Shown: piece after piece, positions 19,134 through 27,885 of the stretch | Layout of the letters: each line of letters opens with the position of its first letter | Position numbering within the stretch: position 1 is the stretch's first letter | DNA from: Parasphingopyxis marina | GTDB lineage: Bacteria > Pseudomonadota > Alphaproteobacteria > Sphingomonadales > Sphingomonadaceae | Reading direction: 5' to 3' | DNA length: 64,000 nucleotides | NCBI RefSeq assembly: GCF_014237875.1 | Contig: NZ_JACJVJ010000002.1 | Location: 310,001-374,000 of the forward strand | Program-made: the position numbers and the translations under genes | The notes under the pieces: model-generated | The model's input: only the letters and a program-made list of their open reading frames with translations | What the model was told of the DNA's origin: nothing | The model's database searches: none

Positions 19134-19520
19134 CTAGCTGGCATCGAGAGCGGCGCGGACGCGCTCGCCCAGTTCCTCCATGCGAAACGGCTTCAGGATC
19201 ACGTCGAACCGATCGAACTGGTCCGAGGGGATGGCCTTGTCGGCATAGCCCGTGACGAGCACCGCCTTCAGGCCTATTTCTTCCTGCACGCGCAAAGCGA
19301 GGTCGGCGCCGTTCAACGAACCGGGCATCACGATATCGGTCAGCAGAAGGTCGATGTCATCGCGCTCCTGGAGAATGTCGAGCGCGGCCTGCGCATTGGG
19401 CGCATAGATCACGGCATAGCCGAGTTCCTCAAGCATCGCCTGCGCGACTTCGGCGACGTCCTCCTGATCCTCGACGAACAGGATTTTCTCTCCGCGGCCT
19501 TCGATTTTGCTTTCGCTCAC
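19134..19520 (-). CDS. Stand-alone response-regulator receiver protein
   Basis: A 128-residue single receiver domain. Acidic residues E17-D18 (LFVEDQEDV), phospho-acceptor D62 (LLLTDIVMPGSLNGADLA), switch T90 (VLVTGYAD) and K110 (VILKPF) are present. It is a clear paralogue of the receiver gene 200 bases downstream, sharing the MPG(T/S)L-G layout and length. The start at 19520 is preceded by GGGGAGAGAGG. Separate promoters are likely because the gap between the two is over 200 bases. The partner kinase is unknown. Confidence 0.88.
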   Translation of the reverse strand: MSESKIEGRGEKILFVEDQEDVAEVAQAMLEELGYAVIYAPNAQAALDILQERDDIDLLLTDIVMPGSLNGADLALRVQEEIGLKAVLVTGYADKAIPSDQFDRFDVILKPFRMEELGERVRAALDAS

Positions 19521-19607
19521 CTCTCTCCCCTTTTCGGCCTTGTCGCCGTTTCCGTAATTGCCGGTGTCGGTGTTGCTTGATCAATGTCTCGCAACCCGGA
19601 TCGTTCC

Positions 19608-21734
19608 TTACGGACTTTCCCCGGTTCCCGCTTGCCTTTCTTGCGCCGGCGAATCCGGTGCCGTCCAGCGCGCGATCCAGTCATATACCTCGCGATGCCA
19701 TTGCAAGCTGTTAAGAGGCTTGTTGATCCAGTGATTTTCGTCCGGAAACACGAGCAGCCGCGAAGGTATGTTCCGCCTCTGCAACGCCGTGAAGGCGCCA
19801 AGGCTCTGCGGATAGGGTATTCGGAAATCGCGCTCGCCCACCGTCACCAGCATCGGCGTCCGCCAATTCTCGACATGGCTCACCGCGTTCCAGCGCTCAT
19901 AGGCGCTTTCGCGGTCGAAATACGGGCCGCCGAAATCATGTTCGGGAAACCACAATTCCTCGGTCGCATAGTAGAATTGGCGAAGATCGAAGATACCGGC
20001 GTGATTGACGAGGCAATCGAACCGCCCGGGCCAATTGCCCTCGATCCAGTTCATCATATAGCCGCCATAGGAAGCGCCCAGCGCGCAGATGCGATCGCCG
20101 TCCATCCAGGGATTGCGATCGAGCACATGCTGCAACCCGATCTGCAGATCGCGCAGCGGCTTTCCGCCCCAGTCATTGGTAATGCTGTCGGTGAAGGCCT
20201 GGCCGTATCCGGTGCTGCCGTGAAAATCGATGGTGACAACGGCATAGCCCTGCGCGGCCATCAATGCCGGGTTCCAGCGATAGGACCAGTCATTGCTGAA
20301 CGAGCCCTGCGGCCCGCCATGGACGAACAGCGCGACCGGCGCGCGCGCGCCCTCCGCAAGGCCCGGCGGGCGGAAAAACTGGCCGCTGACGATATCCCCG
20401 TCCGCGCCCTCGAAGGCGAATTCGGTGCGCGTCGGCATGTCGAGATCGCCGAGCAGATCGCCATTGACATTGGTGATCGGGATTTCCCGGCCATCGGCGC
20501 CGATCCGGTAGATGTCCGAAGGCGCGAGCGCGCTCGCCATCGTCGCGAGCACGGTTCCATCAGGCAAGGGCGAGGCGGCCCCGACGCTGCGCTCGGTACC
20601 GGTCATGCGTTCGAGGGTGCCCTCGGTAAGCGCGTAGCGAAAAAGCGCCGTTTCAAGCCCGTCCTTGGCGACCAGCCAGAGCGACTGCATATCCGCCGAC
20701 CATCCGATAGCCTCGATCGACCGATCCCAGGCCTGGGTCAGCGCGCGGCTTTCGCCGGTGATGAGATCGCGCAGCTGGAGGACCTGCCGGTCGCTTTCAT
20801 AGCCCGGTGTCGCCATAGCGACGTAAGCAAGATAGCGCCCGTCCGGCGACGGTGTCGGCAGCGAATCCAGCGCTTCATTGTCTGCGGTCAGCAGTTCGGG
20901 CGGCGCGGTTCCGTCGGCGGGCGCACGATAGATGTCGAGATCGGTCGAAGTCGGTTCGGCCGGGCCGCTCTCGCGCAAGGTGAAGAACAGCGAAGCGCCG
21001 GTCGGATGCCAGGCGATCTGGTCCCCGCCGCCGAAGGGGCGCGACGGCACATTGCCCGAAAGCGGGCGCGACACGACCACGCCTTCGCCGCTCGCGAGCC
21101 CGTCCGCCAGTTCGAAGGTCACGAGCCGCGATTGGGTGCTGTTCTCCCAACTACCCCAGTGGCGCACGAAGATTTCGTCATAGGTCCGCCCGCTCCCGGC
21201 ATCGTTGGGCGGCGCGGTATCGGCACAGCTCGTTGCCTCGCAGGATACGTCCTCGTCGAACCAGAGCGCGATACGGCCGCCGCCGGGCGCGATGCTGAAA
21301 CCAGCGACATCGGCATCCACGTCGGTCACCTGCTGCGCCTCGCCCTCGCCTAGCGGGGCGCGCCAGACTTGCGTCGAACCACCGCTATCGCTCAGATAAT
21401 AGATCCCGCTGCCATCTGCCGCAAAAGCGGGCGCGTCCTCATTCGCATCGGGCGTCGGCCGCCAACGGACCGGCACCGCGCCCTCGGATTCCAGATCGAG
21501 CAGCCAGAGATCGTTGCGGCGCGCATTGGCGGCAAGATCGGTCTCGCTCAGCGTGAAAACGAGCTGTGACCCATCGGGCGAAACGCTGCTACCGCCAATC
21601 CGCCGCAGCTGGATCAGGTCTTCAGGTGCAAAGGGCCGCGCGGCCGCCGGGCTTGCTACCAGCATCGCGGCAACGGCCATGATGGCTGTGTTTTTCAGGG
21701 CGAACCGAACAGGTGAATGATTGAAGGCGGGCAA
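19608..21734 (-). CDS. S9 family prolyl-oligopeptidase-type peptidase (DPP-like), exported
   Basis: A 708-residue serine peptidase with an N-terminal signal (KNTAIMAVAAMLVASPAAA), a beta-propeller of about residues 45-420 with TolB-like blades (SVSPDGSQLVFTLSETD, TPSPDGRYLAYVA) and a C-terminal alpha/beta-hydrolase domain. The triad is S555 (GASYGGY), D636 (GERDFRIPY) and H668 (DENHWINKP). It should act in the periplasm on short peptides, like dipeptidyl-peptidase 5-type enzymes. The start may be 21734 or the Met at 21680 directly before the hydrophobic core. It follows the DUF2497 gene by 6 bases, so it can belong to the methyltransferase-tolC-DUF2497 operon. Confidence 0.93.
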   Translation of the reverse strand: MPAFNHSPVRFALKNTAIMAVAAMLVASPAAARPFAPEDLIQLRRIGGSSVSPDGSQLVFTLSETDLAANARRNDLWLLDLESEGAVPVRWRPTPDANEDAPAFAADGSGIYYLSDSGGSTQVWRAPLGEGEAQQVTDVDADVAGFSIAPGGGRIALWFDEDVSCEATSCADTAPPNDAGSGRTYDEIFVRHWGSWENSTQSRLVTFELADGLASGEGVVVSRPLSGNVPSRPFGGGDQIAWHPTGASLFFTLRESGPAEPTSTDLDIYRAPADGTAPPELLTADNEALDSLPTPSPDGRYLAYVAMATPGYESDRQVLQLRDLITGESRALTQAWDRSIEAIGWSADMQSLWLVAKDGLETALFRYALTEGTLERMTGTERSVGAASPLPDGTVLATMASALAPSDIYRIGADGREIPITNVNGDLLGDLDMPTRTEFAFEGADGDIVSGQFFRPPGLAEGARAPVALFVHGGPQGSFSNDWSYRWNPALMAAQGYAVVTIDFHGSTGYGQAFTDSITNDWGGKPLRDLQIGLQHVLDRNPWMDGDRICALGASYGGYMMNWIEGNWPGRFDCLVNHAGIFDLRQFYYATEELWFPEHDFGGPYFDRESAYERWNAVSHVENWRTPMLVTVGERDFRIPYPQSLGAFTALQRRNIPSRLLVFPDENHWINKPLNSLQWHREVYDWIARWTAPDSPAQERQAGTGESP

Positions 21735-21740
21735 GCCGGC

Positions 21741-22262
21741 TTACTTTCCTCCGGCGGCGATTCTGGCAATCTCGCGCGCGACCATTTCCTCCACCATCGC
21801 AGGCAGGTTCGCATCAAGCCAGTCTTTCAGCATCGGTTTCAGCATTTCGCGCACCATGCCTTCGAGCGGATGGGCGTCCAGCGCGGCAGCGCCCTCGGTT
21901 CCGGGATGCGCGGCGATCGCCGAGAGCGCCGCAAGCGCGGCCTTGCTGGCTTCCACAGTTTCTTCCGAAGCGATCGCTTCGGTCGGCGCCGCCACTTCGT
22001 CGATTTCGGGCTGGGCGCGTGCCGGCTTTTTGGGCTCGGCATCCGTCGTGTCCATCTGGTCGGTCAACTCGAGAATGTCCTCATCCCCGGCTTCGTCTTC
22101 GATGTCGGCGGGGTCGGAAACCGGCCCGGGGGTCAGCTCCGGCCGGGCGCGCGTGCGCCGGGCTTCGGGCGCGGAAAGCGGCCCATCGCCATCCTCCGCG
22201 ATGATCTTTTTGATGGAAGCGAGGATCTCCTCCATCGTTGGTTCATGGTTAACGTCGCCCAT
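21741..22262 (-). CDS. DUF2497 / PopZ-like polar organising protein
   Basis: A 173-residue protein with the PopZ architecture: a short N-terminal interaction helix (EPTMEEILASIKKIIAEDG), a long acidic, Pro-rich disordered linker (DEAGDEDILELTDQMD and surroundings) and a C-terminal helical oligomerisation region (MLKPMLKDWLDANLPAMVEE). In Caulobacter, PopZ scaffolds the cell pole and ParB-parS. The ATG at 22262 is preferred because AGGG sits 13 bases upstream of it; the ATG at 22274 is only one base from the same AGGG. It lies between tolC and the S9 peptidase, a common alphaproteobacterial neighbourhood. Confidence 0.88.
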   Translation of the reverse strand: MGDVNHEPTMEEILASIKKIIAEDGDGPLSAPEARRTRARPELTPGPVSDPADIEDEAGDEDILELTDQMDTTDAEPKKPARAQPEIDEVAAPTEAIASEETVEASKAALAALSAIAAHPGTEGAAALDAHPLEGMVREMLKPMLKDWLDANLPAMVEEMVAREIARIAAGGK

Positions 22263-22277
22263 GCGGCGCGGCATGCC

Positions 22278-23732
22278 CTAATTTTCGGGATTTGTCACGA
22301 TATCCCGTTCAGGATTATCAACCGTGCGTGTCGATTGGGGCACAGGGCGCGGATCTTCGTCCCAATCGAACCAGATATTGCGCACGCGCTCGTAATTTCC
22401 CGCGGCATTGTAGAGGACGCCGCCGTCGAGCCCCAGATCCGCCGCTTCCGCCTGGCCCATCGCCGCCAACAGGTTGAAACCCGCCACATAGGCGTTTCGC
22501 CGCGCGGTCACGAGGTCGACCTGGCTGTTCAACAGTTCCTGCTCGGCATTAAGAATGTCCAATATCGTTCTCAAACCGACGGAATTTTCCGCGCGCACAC
22601 CTTCCAGCGCCAATTCGTTGGCTTCCACCGCGACGCGCGTCGATTCGATCACCTGCAGCGCCGCGCGATAGCGGGAAAAAGCGGCACGGACATCAGCAAC
22701 CACGGCGCGTTCGGTCGCAAGCGCGGTTTCCATCGCCTGGGACTGACGCGCCTGCGCCTGGCGAACCTGCGCGGCTGGACGCCCGCCCTGATACAGCGGC
22801 AATGTCGCCTGCAGGCCGACCGTCGCGGTCGTTTCTTCCTGCACGAACTGGCCGCCCACGGCGCCGCCCAGCGTATCGAGATAATTGGTGTAATTGCCAC
22901 GCGCGAACGCCGAAAGCCGCGGCATCCGCGATCCGCGCGCCACGCCGACATCCCGGCGGGAGGCATCGACGCGATGCTGGGCCGCGATCAGGTCCGGATT
23001 CTGGACGATCGCAATATCCTCGGCCGCGTCGGGGCTGTTGGGGAGAGCGGGCAGCGGCGGCGGCGCTTCCAGAGTATCCGGCCAGTCGCCGACGAGGCGG
23101 AGATAATTCTCCTCGGCCGCCTGGCGCTCGGCCTCCGCCTGCTCCAGCCGGCTGCGCGCGGTGGAAAGCCGCGCCTCGGCCTGCGCGACATCGGTGCGTG
23201 TCAGATCGCCGATTTCGAAACGGTCGCTCGTCGCCTGCAAATTGGTATCGAGCACCCGTACCTGATTCTCGTTGAGTTCGACGATATTGCGGTTCGAGAT
23301 CACGTCGAGATAGGCGGCCACGACATTGGTGAAGAGATTGGCTTCGGTCGACCGCAATTCCGCCTGCCCGGCCTCCACACGGTCGCGTGCCGCGAGCGTG
23401 CGGTTGCGCACCGTTCCGCCCTGATAGATGGGCAGCTGCGCCTCGACAGTCCCGGTCGCCAGCCGGCTTGGCGCGGTAAAGCTGTTGGCCGAGGTGCGAA
23501 CATTTTCCTGATAGGATCCGTTGACGTTGACCGAGGGGCGGCCATCGGCGAGCGAAATCGGCACATTCTCGTCCGTCGCGCGCTGCCCGGCGCGCGCGGC
23601 GTTCAGGGTCGGATTGGTCTGATAGGCGAGGAGCAGCGCCTCGCGCAGCGTTTCCGCCATGGCGGGCGTCTGCGGCGCGGCAAGCGCAGCCGCCGCGATG
23701 CCGATCGACAGGGTTCGGGCCATGGACGCCAT
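22278..23732 (-). CDS. tolC: TolC family outer-membrane efflux/secretion channel
   Basis: A 484-residue protein with a signal peptide (SIGIAAAALAAPQTPAMA, cleavage before ETLREALLLA) and two OEP repeats rich in coiled coil. TNPTLNAARAGQRATDENV and ARLSTARSRLEQAEAERQAA mark the first repeat, AQARQSQAMETALATERAVV and the NSVGLRTILDILNAEQELLN segment the second. It would form the trimeric outer-membrane duct for RND, ABC or type I export. A start at 23732 or three codons later is possible. It follows the methyltransferase gene by 11 bases. Confidence 0.95.
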   Translation of the reverse strand: MASMARTLSIGIAAAALAAPQTPAMAETLREALLLAYQTNPTLNAARAGQRATDENVPISLADGRPSVNVNGSYQENVRTSANSFTAPSRLATGTVEAQLPIYQGGTVRNRTLAARDRVEAGQAELRSTEANLFTNVVAAYLDVISNRNIVELNENQVRVLDTNLQATSDRFEIGDLTRTDVAQAEARLSTARSRLEQAEAERQAAEENYLRLVGDWPDTLEAPPPLPALPNSPDAAEDIAIVQNPDLIAAQHRVDASRRDVGVARGSRMPRLSAFARGNYTNYLDTLGGAVGGQFVQEETTATVGLQATLPLYQGGRPAAQVRQAQARQSQAMETALATERAVVADVRAAFSRYRAALQVIESTRVAVEANELALEGVRAENSVGLRTILDILNAEQELLNSQVDLVTARRNAYVAGFNLLAAMGQAEAADLGLDGGVLYNAAGNYERVRNIWFDWDEDPRPVPQSTRTVDNPERDIVTNPEN

Positions 23733-23743
23733 ATTAATCTTCC

Positions 23744-24394
23744 CTAGAAAACAAAGGCCTTGGGCTGTTCGAAGCCGGGCAATCCCGCAGCGAGCGCATC
23801 GGCAAAGGCGGTCGCGCCGAACGATCCGCCCTGTTTGCGCCCATAAACGAGCCGGATCATGCCGTCCTCGACCAGCGCCGCGGCAAGCCGGCCGCCATCC
23901 GCCAGCTGGTCGATAATCGCTCCCGGCAGATGCTCGACCGCGCCATCGACGAGGATCGCGTCATAGGGCGCGCCGGCCGCCCAGCCTTCGGTGAGCGGAC
24001 CGGCCGCGCTCTCGACATTGCCCAGCGCGCGCAGCGCATCGGCGCCGATGGCCGCGATTTCCGCATTTTCTTCCAGCGCGACAACGCTTTTCGCGAGTTC
24101 GGCGCACAACGCGGCGCTATAGCCGCTGCCCGCCCCGACCACGAGAACATGATCGTCGGGCGTGAGCGCCAATTCGGTGAGCAACCGTCCGGTCGCCATC
24201 GGCAGGTTCATCCGCCGCCCTTCGCCGAGCGGCAAGAGCATATCGGCATAAGCGAGCGCGGACTTTTCAGCCGGCACAAAGGCTTCGCGCGGAATATGCC
24301 CCATCGCCTTGACGACCCGCAGATCGTCGACCGCGGTCGTGCGAAGCTGGCTTTCGACCATCGCGAACCGCATCGCTTCGAAATCGTGACTCAT
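23744..24394 (-). CDS. Protein-L-isoaspartate O-methyltransferase-like protein
   Basis: A 216-residue class I SAM methyltransferase. The SAM loop VLVVGAGSGYSAAL, the HIPREAFVP segment and YDAILVDGAVEHLP (motif post-II) are readable. The PCMT signature that normally reads like ISQPYIVA is replaced by RRMNLPMATGRLL, so repair of isoaspartyl proteins is not certain. The gene regularly precedes tolC in this group, which may point to a different role. It is first in the methyltransferase-tolC-DUF2497 transcript, with a good promoter 44-70 bases upstream. Confidence 0.85.
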   Translation of the reverse strand: MSHDFEAMRFAMVESQLRTTAVDDLRVVKAMGHIPREAFVPAEKSALAYADMLLPLGEGRRMNLPMATGRLLTELALTPDDHVLVVGAGSGYSAALCAELAKSVVALEENAEIAAIGADALRALGNVESAAGPLTEGWAAGAPYDAILVDGAVEHLPGAIIDQLADGGRLAAALVEDGMIRLVYGRKQGGSFGATAFADALAAGLPGFEQPKAFVF

Positions 24395-24437
24395 CGGGCT
24401 GCAACCTCATGGAACGTCGGATCGTTTCGGCAACTGT

Positions 24438-24464
24438 CTTATATAAGCAATACAGCTGCGTCAA
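24438..24464 (-). promoter_or_regulatory. Candidate sigma70-type promoter for the methyltransferase-tolC operon
   Basis: On the minus strand TTGACG (24459-24464) is followed after 15 bases by TATAAG (24438-24443); TAAGAC two bases further gives the ideal 17-base spacing. It lies 44 bases upstream of the ATG at 24394. It is the best housekeeping-type promoter match I noticed in the window. Confidence 0.55.
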
Positions 24465-24538
24465 CGGTGCCTTCTACCGGCTATCCCCATTGAGGCCAAG
24501 CGCCGAGTGCCTCCGTTTCGACGAATGTGCGGTTGAGG

Positions 24539-24567
24539 TTGACAGATTGCCACAGCTTGCGCATTTG
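24539..24567 (+). promoter_or_regulatory. Candidate promoter of tRNA-Cys
   Basis: A consensus -35 TTGACA (24539-24544), 17-base spacer and a weak -10 (CATTTG, 24562-24567) place a start site roughly 12-15 bases before the tRNA-Cys 5' end. Confidence 0.45.
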
Positions 24568-24586
24568 CCCGGCCCTCCACCCTGAC

Positions 24587-24660
24587 GGCCCGATGGCGGA
24601 GTGGTGACGCAGCGGATTGCAAATCCGTGTACGCCGGTTCGATTCCGGCTCGGGCCTCCA
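24587..24660 (+). tRNA. tRNA-Cys (anticodon GCA)
   Basis: A 74-base cloverleaf: acceptor GGCCCGA pairs with TCGGGCC, anticodon loop TTGCAAA (GCA), T-arm GCCGGTTCGATTCCGGC, discriminator T (U), encoded CCA. No integrase or repeated 3' end is seen next to it. Confidence 0.97.
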
Positions 24661-24772
24661 CCCCTTCGACAATTTGCCTTGCGCGATGCCCATGGTTGCG
24701 CGTCGCGAGTCCGCATATCTCCTCCCCATCGCAGGACGATCCCTTTGTCTGCGAGGCTCGGGAAGCATATAG

Positions 24773-24786
24773 CGGTTCCTGAACCG
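24773..24786. promoter_or_regulatory. Inverted repeat upstream of the caspase-Sel1 gene
   Basis: CGGTTC-CT-GAACCG, a perfect 6-bp dyad with a 2-base centre, ends 30 bases before the ATG at 24817 and directly follows AT-rich CATATAG. Its position suits an operator near the transcription start. It is not the GTTC-N7-GTTC direct repeat bound by alphaproteobacterial LexA. Confidence 0.35.
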
Positions 24787-24816
24787 GATAAGAGACGCCG
24801 GCCGGCAGGAGGGCCC

Positions 24817-26655
24817 ATGCAGCGAAACAGCGCGAAAAAGATGGCGAAACGCATATTGGCTGGCCTGCTGCTGTGCATCACCCTTTTGGCGCTGCTGATC
24901 ACGCCGGCATGGGCCATGGCGCAGGACGATACCGGCCAGCTGCCGCGCGCCGTTGATGGCCGCCGCGTGGCGCTGGTGATCGGCAATTCGGACTATCGGG
25001 AGGAATCCGCCTGGGCCGATCTATCCAACGCGGCCAACGATGCGCGGCATATCGCCCGGCTACTCGGCGATTCGGCGCGCGGCGCTTCGCGGTTCGAAGT
25101 CACGCTCATCACCGACGGTACGATGGAAGAGATACTGGAAGGGCTGGCCGCTTTTGCGGAAAGCGCCGCCAACGCCGATGTTAGCCTTGTCTATTATGCA
25201 GGCCACGGATTCGAATATGGCCGCGAGAATTTCATCGTGCCGGTCGATGCGCCGGGGCAGGTCTCGCAATATCAGATCGAGCAGCATTTCATCGGCATGG
25301 AACAGATTGTCGGGCTGGCCGAAGCGCGCGGCTTCCAGATGTTCTTCCTCGACGCCTGCCGCGTACGCGGGCCGTTCGTTGGACGGGGCTCCAGCGGCGA
25401 TGCCGAACGGGCGGGCTATTTCGGCGCGATCGAGGCACCGCGATCGGTGGTATTCTACGCCACGGTCCTTGGCGAGGTCGCCTATGACGCCGCGCCGCCG
25501 AACGAACCGCTCAGCCCCTTCGCCTCGGCGGTCGGCCGCGCGATCAGCCTTCCCGGGCTCGACATTCCCTATGTGCTGACCAGCGTTACGCAAGACGTGC
25601 GCGAAGCGACCGATATTTACGCGCCGCCGCAACAGCCGATCTTTGTCGGTTCCTGGTCGCGGCCCTTTTATTTCGTGCCGGCCAGCGCGCCGGCTTCGGC
25701 GGGCCAGTCGCTGGCGCTCGCACAAAGCCATGCGCAGGACACGGCCTATGCGATGGCGGACGGGCGAACGCGATCCGCCGGCAGCGATCGCCGAGCCCGC
25801 CAATCGCCGCCCGCGGGCCCGCAGCTTTCGGGAATGACGCCACCCGTGCCGCCCGGCGCCGACGAAGAGGACCAGCCCCCTCGCCTCGATATCCCCTTCT
25901 CCCGCCTCAGCACGGTCGATGACGACCGTATCGTGCTCGATGTCCTGGAACGCCATAGCCCGGAGGAGGTCCTGGCCATGGCCGGGCACGGCGATCCGGT
26001 GGCGCAATATCTCGTCGGCTATATGTATGAATTCGGCGCGGGGCTGCCGCGCGATCTCGATATGGCGCGGCAATGGCTGGAACTGGCGGCGGCGACCGAA
26101 CATCCCGCAGGCCAGCTCGAACTCGGCTATTTCCTGCAGCGGCACGGCAGCGAGGCCGAACGCGAAGACGCCCTCGCCCTGCTGATCGCAGCAAGCGACA
26201 CGGGCTATGCCAAGGCCAAGTCGCACCTGGCCTCCACGCTGCTGACCGGCCCCTCCGGAGAACGCTATGCGGAGGAGGCTACCCGGCTTTACCGGGAGGC
26301 CGCCGAGCTTGGCCATGCCTATGCCCGTTACGCTCTCTCCATTCGCCAGGACGATCCGCCGACCCAGATTGCGCGGCTGCGCGCGCTCTCCGAAAGCGGC
26401 AATCGCGAAGGCGACCGCTGGTTATGCGAACTTTCGCAGAGCAGCTTCGCGATCGACGAAGCTTATCGCCACTGCGAGACGGCGGCGCGCGACGGCTATA
26501 CGATCGCGCGGGCCTATACGGCGCTGATGCTCGACACTGGCGAAGGCGTCGAGCGGTCACCCGGCATGGCCCGCTACTGGGCGCGCATCGCCACGGAGAG
26601 CTTCGACCTTTCCGAAGGCCTGCGCGCGCGGATGGCAACGATCCTCGGCGAATAG
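24817..26655 (+). CDS. Exported caspase-like (C14) protein with Sel1 repeats
   Basis: A 612-residue protein. The start is fixed by AGGAGG six bases upstream of the ATG at 24817, followed by a signal peptide (RILAGLLLCITLLALLITPA, then WAMAQ). Residues about 45-285 form a caspase-fold domain: RRVALVIGNSDY, catalytic H130 in YYAGHGFEYG and C181 in FFLDACRVRG. A Pro-rich linker (300-370) leads to Sel1-type TPR repeats (about 390-600), for example AQYLVGYMYEFGAGLPRDLD and TALMLDTGEGVERSPGMA. Metacaspase/paracaspase relatives are Cys peptidases specific for basic or acidic P1 residues; whether this one cleaves is unknown. It should act in the periplasm. It is the second exported caspase-fold protein in the window besides the CHAT protein at 42.5 kb. 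Confidence 0.92.
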   Translation: MQRNSAKKMAKRILAGLLLCITLLALLITPAWAMAQDDTGQLPRAVDGRRVALVIGNSDYREESAWADLSNAANDARHIARLLGDSARGASRFEVTLITDGTMEEILEGLAAFAESAANADVSLVYYAGHGFEYGRENFIVPVDAPGQVSQYQIEQHFIGMEQIVGLAEARGFQMFFLDACRVRGPFVGRGSSGDAERAGYFGAIEAPRSVVFYATVLGEVAYDAAPPNEPLSPFASAVGRAISLPGLDIPYVLTSVTQDVREATDIYAPPQQPIFVGSWSRPFYFVPASAPASAGQSLALAQSHAQDTAYAMADGRTRSAGSDRRARQSPPAGPQLSGMTPPVPPGADEEDQPPRLDIPFSRLSTVDDDRIVLDVLERHSPEEVLAMAGHGDPVAQYLVGYMYEFGAGLPRDLDMARQWLELAAATEHPAGQLELGYFLQRHGSEAEREDALALLIAASDTGYAKAKSHLASTLLTGPSGERYAEEATRLYREAAELGHAYARYALSIRQDDPPTQIARLRALSESGNREGDRWLCELSQSSFAIDEAYRHCETAARDGYTIARAYTALMLDTGEGVERSPGMARYWARIATESFDLSEGLRARMATILGE

Positions 26656-26690
26656 CGCCGACGCGGTCGAGCCGCGCCGATGAGGCCCGG

Positions 26691-27869
26691 TCAGAGCGCC
26701 TGCGCCGCCGCCCATCCGCTCGCCCAGGCCCATTGGAAATTATAACCACCGAGCCAGCCGGTGACATCGACCGCTTCGCCGATCGCGTAGAGGCCCGGCA
26801 CCCGCTTCGCTTCCATGGTCTTCGAGGAAAGCTCGGCGGTGCTTATGCCGCCGATCGTGACTTCGGCCTTGGCAAAGCCTTCTGTGCCGTTGGGCGTAAA
26901 GCGCCAGTCGCCGAGCCGCGCCGCCGCCTGCCTCAGCGCCTCGTCCGTCCGGTTGCCGAGATCGCCGTCCAGCGCAAGCCGGTCGGCCAATGTCGCGGCC
27001 AACCGGTCCGGCAAGGCGTCGCGAAGCAGCGCGCGCAATGTCGTGGCGGGCGTCGCGCGCTTGGCATCGATCAGCCAATCCCCGTCCCGAGCCGGCAAAA
27101 AATCGATGCCGACCTCCTGGCCGTGCCGCCAATAGGAGGAAATCTGCAGGATCGCCGGGCCCGAAAGCCCGCGATGGGTGAACAGGGCAGCCTCGCGAAA
27201 CGCCGCCTTGCCGCAGGACGCAACGACTTCGGCGGCGACCCCGGACAGGTCGCGGAACAGCACATCGCCGCCGCCAAGTGTCAGTGGCACCAGCGCCGGG
27301 CGGGGCTCGATCACCTTCAACCCGAATTGCCGCGCCAGATCATAGGCGACGCCGGTCGCGCCCATCTTCGGGATGGACGGCCCGCCGGTCGCAATCACCA
27401 GCGATCGCGCAGACAGCGTGCGATCCCCGGTCCGTACCCGGAACAGCCCGTCGACATGGGTCACCTCGGCGATCTCCTGCCCGCAGGCGATGTCGACGCC
27501 GCTCAGCGCGCATTCGCCGGTCAACATGTCCACGATCTGCCGCGCGGACCCGTCGCAGAAGAGCTGGCCTAGCGTCTTTTCGTGCCAGGCGATGCCGTGG
27601 CTTTCGACCAGCGCGATGAAATCGGCGGGCGTGTAGCGGCTCAGCGCCGATTTCGCGAAATGCGGATTGGCGGACAGATAGCGGTCCGGCGCGGTGTGTA
27701 TATTGGTGAAATTGCAGCGCCCGCCGCCGGAAATCAGAATCTTCTTGCCGGGCTTTTCGGCACGCTCGATCAGCGCGACCCGGCGGCCCCGCCGCCCGGC
27801 TTCGGCCGCGCAGAACAGCCCCGCCGCGCCCGCGCCTAGGATCACCGCATCATGTGCCTGGTCCGTCAT
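26691..27869 (-). CDS. HI0933/YhiN-type FAD-dependent oxidoreductase
   Basis: A 392-residue flavoprotein. The start MTDQAHDAVILGAGAAG at 27869 places the Rossmann motif (AVILGAGAAGLFCAAEAG) at the N-terminus; the upstream extension is not family-like. KKILISGGGRCNFTN is the signature of the HI0933/aminoacetone-oxidase family, and GLYAIGEAVDVTGWLGGYNF closes the FAD site. The reaction is not established for most members. It follows the DUF2891 gene by 16 bases and is the last gene of that operon. Confidence 0.92.
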   Translation of the reverse strand: MTDQAHDAVILGAGAAGLFCAAEAGRRGRRVALIERAEKPGKKILISGGGRCNFTNIHTAPDRYLSANPHFAKSALSRYTPADFIALVESHGIAWHEKTLGQLFCDGSARQIVDMLTGECALSGVDIACGQEIAEVTHVDGLFRVRTGDRTLSARSLVIATGGPSIPKMGATGVAYDLARQFGLKVIEPRPALVPLTLGGGDVLFRDLSGVAAEVVASCGKAAFREAALFTHRGLSGPAILQISSYWRHGQEVGIDFLPARDGDWLIDAKRATPATTLRALLRDALPDRLAATLADRLALDGDLGNRTDEALRQAAARLGDWRFTPNGTEGFAKAEVTIGGISTAELSSKTMEAKRVPGLYAIGEAVDVTGWLGGYNFQWAWASGWAAAQAL

Positions 27870-27885
27870 GGCGATGGAGAGGCTG

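Noticed and set aside
18504-19520. The two receivers as FAT-GUY (SdrG-type) general stress regulators
   Set aside because: Both lack the PFxFATG motif around the switch residue; they read ILISGF and VLVTGY.
10980-24660. tRNA-Arg and tRNA-Cys as integration sites of a genomic island
   Set aside because: No integrase, no repeated tRNA 3' end and no shift in gene style next to either tRNA.
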